A stretch of DNA of 64,000 nt from Utricularia gibba (lineage: Eukaryota > Streptophyta > Magnoliopsida > Lamiales > Lentibulariaceae), in contig CM007991.1 of assembly GCA_002189035.1 (NCBI GenBank), positions 3,224,001 through 3,288,000 on the forward strand. The letters run 5' to 3'. Position 1 is the first letter of the stretch. Every line of letters begins with the position of its first letter. This document shows positions 63,701-64,000 of this stretch, in pieces. The translations under genes and the position numbers were made by a program. Under the pieces are notes generated by a model. The model was not told the DNA's origin, made no database searches, and saw only the letters and a program-made list of their open reading frames with translations.

Positions 63701-64000
63701 GAACACGGGCCCTTTCACATGCAGTTCTGTTGACCATACAGTTACTGGAGAATGAAACCAGTATGCTCTGGGTATTGTCATTAGTGGCTTTCTGTTCACC
63801 GGATATTAAAGCATCGTCCACTTGAGCAGGAGTAGATGCCACGACTTCAATCACCTGACCAGACTCTTGGTTAAGTGACTCTTTACCATGGTCATTCTTG
63901 CATCCCAGATCTCCGTGCTCCTCTTGGTGCAGATGCTTTCTGAATCCAACTTCATTGGGTTCAGATAAATAGTCATGGCGGGTGTTTGCAAGCTCGGACA
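60720..64000 (-). CDS. FAB1: FAB1/PIKfyve-type PI3P 5-kinase, C-terminal part; 5' end beyond window
   Basis: Minus-strand exons: 63630->64000, 63212-63543, 62973-63099, 62725-62889, 61405-62664, 61053-61328, 60720-60974. The first two carry the Cys-rich FAB1-specific region (NRCKSCNEPAEAHVMCYTHQ, KIWMWHRCLKCELVEGVPPA, SDAAWGLSFGKFLELSF). A long low-complexity middle follows, then the C-terminal kinase: SKVYFARSLDDRFIIKQV, the IYDLKGSVRSRY loop, MAVMDYSLLVGVDEEREELV and IDFMRQYTWDKHLETWVKAS. The enzyme turns PI3P into PI(3,5)P2 on endosome/vacuole membranes. Only the region after the chaperonin-like domain is inside the window, so presence or absence of a FYVE finger cannot be judged. No frame break was seen. 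Confidence 0.95.

Overview
This is plant nuclear DNA, most likely from a eudicot. Nearly every gene is split by short GT-AG introns, the intergenic DNA is AT-rich, and the gene set is typical of land plants (CDPK, ROP GTPase, CRINKLY4-type receptor kinase, DUF630/DUF632, PADRE, dirigent, group I bZIP). An XIP-type aquaporin at 42.1-43.1 kb argues against Brassicaceae and monocots, which lack that subfamily. About 28 protein-coding genes fit in 64 kb, roughly one per 2.2 kb. I saw no rRNA, tRNA, CRISPR array or large transposon. One small terminal-inverted-repeat (MITE-like) element sits at 13.3-13.6 kb.

Layout, left to right. 0-9 kb: 3' part of a KIN-14S minus-end kinesin (-), a small unknown protein (+), a plastid-targeted unknown protein (+), a calcium-dependent protein kinase (-). 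9.4-10.1 kb: a decayed coding-like tract. 10.3-16.5 kb: NAD-isocitrate dehydrogenase subunit (+), a 2 kb gap with the MITE and an orphan ORF, a DUF630/DUF632 protein (+). 16.7-23.4 kb: a damaged phosphatidylinositol synthase (+), SKP1 (+), a USP-domain kinase (-). 24-29.3 kb: ROP GTPase (-), proteasome alpha-4 (-), dirigent protein (-). 30-36 kb: CRINKLY4-like receptor kinase (+), NIPA magnesium transporter (-). 37-43 kb: bZIP (+), amidophosphoribosyltransferase (-), XIP aquaporin (-). 44.7-50 kb: V-ATPase subunit c (+) and two tandem HAD phosphatases (-) with a small unrelated gene (+) between them. 50.8-57 kb: PB1 protein (-), FAM133-like protein (-), two small plastid membrane proteins (+/-). 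57-64 kb: SETD9-like SET protein (+), PADRE protein (+), FAB1-type PI3P 5-kinase (-) running off the right edge.

The genes do not form a pathway; this is ordinary linkage of unrelated plant genes. The most striking feature is damage. Seven genes (IDH, PIS, USP-kinase, proteasome alpha-4, CRINKLY4-like, ATase, SET) carry single-base or very small indels that break otherwise well-conserved frames. For six of them, adding one base per lesion makes the summed exon length divisible by three. Since several are normally essential, most of these are better explained as consensus errors in the assembly than as pseudogenes. The PIS gene is the exception: both leading aspartates of its CDP-alcohol phosphotransferase motif are replaced and its stop is displaced, so it may be a genuine decaying copy.

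Exon limits were worked out by hand from splice signals and reading phase. For most genes I checked that summed exon lengths are a multiple of three.
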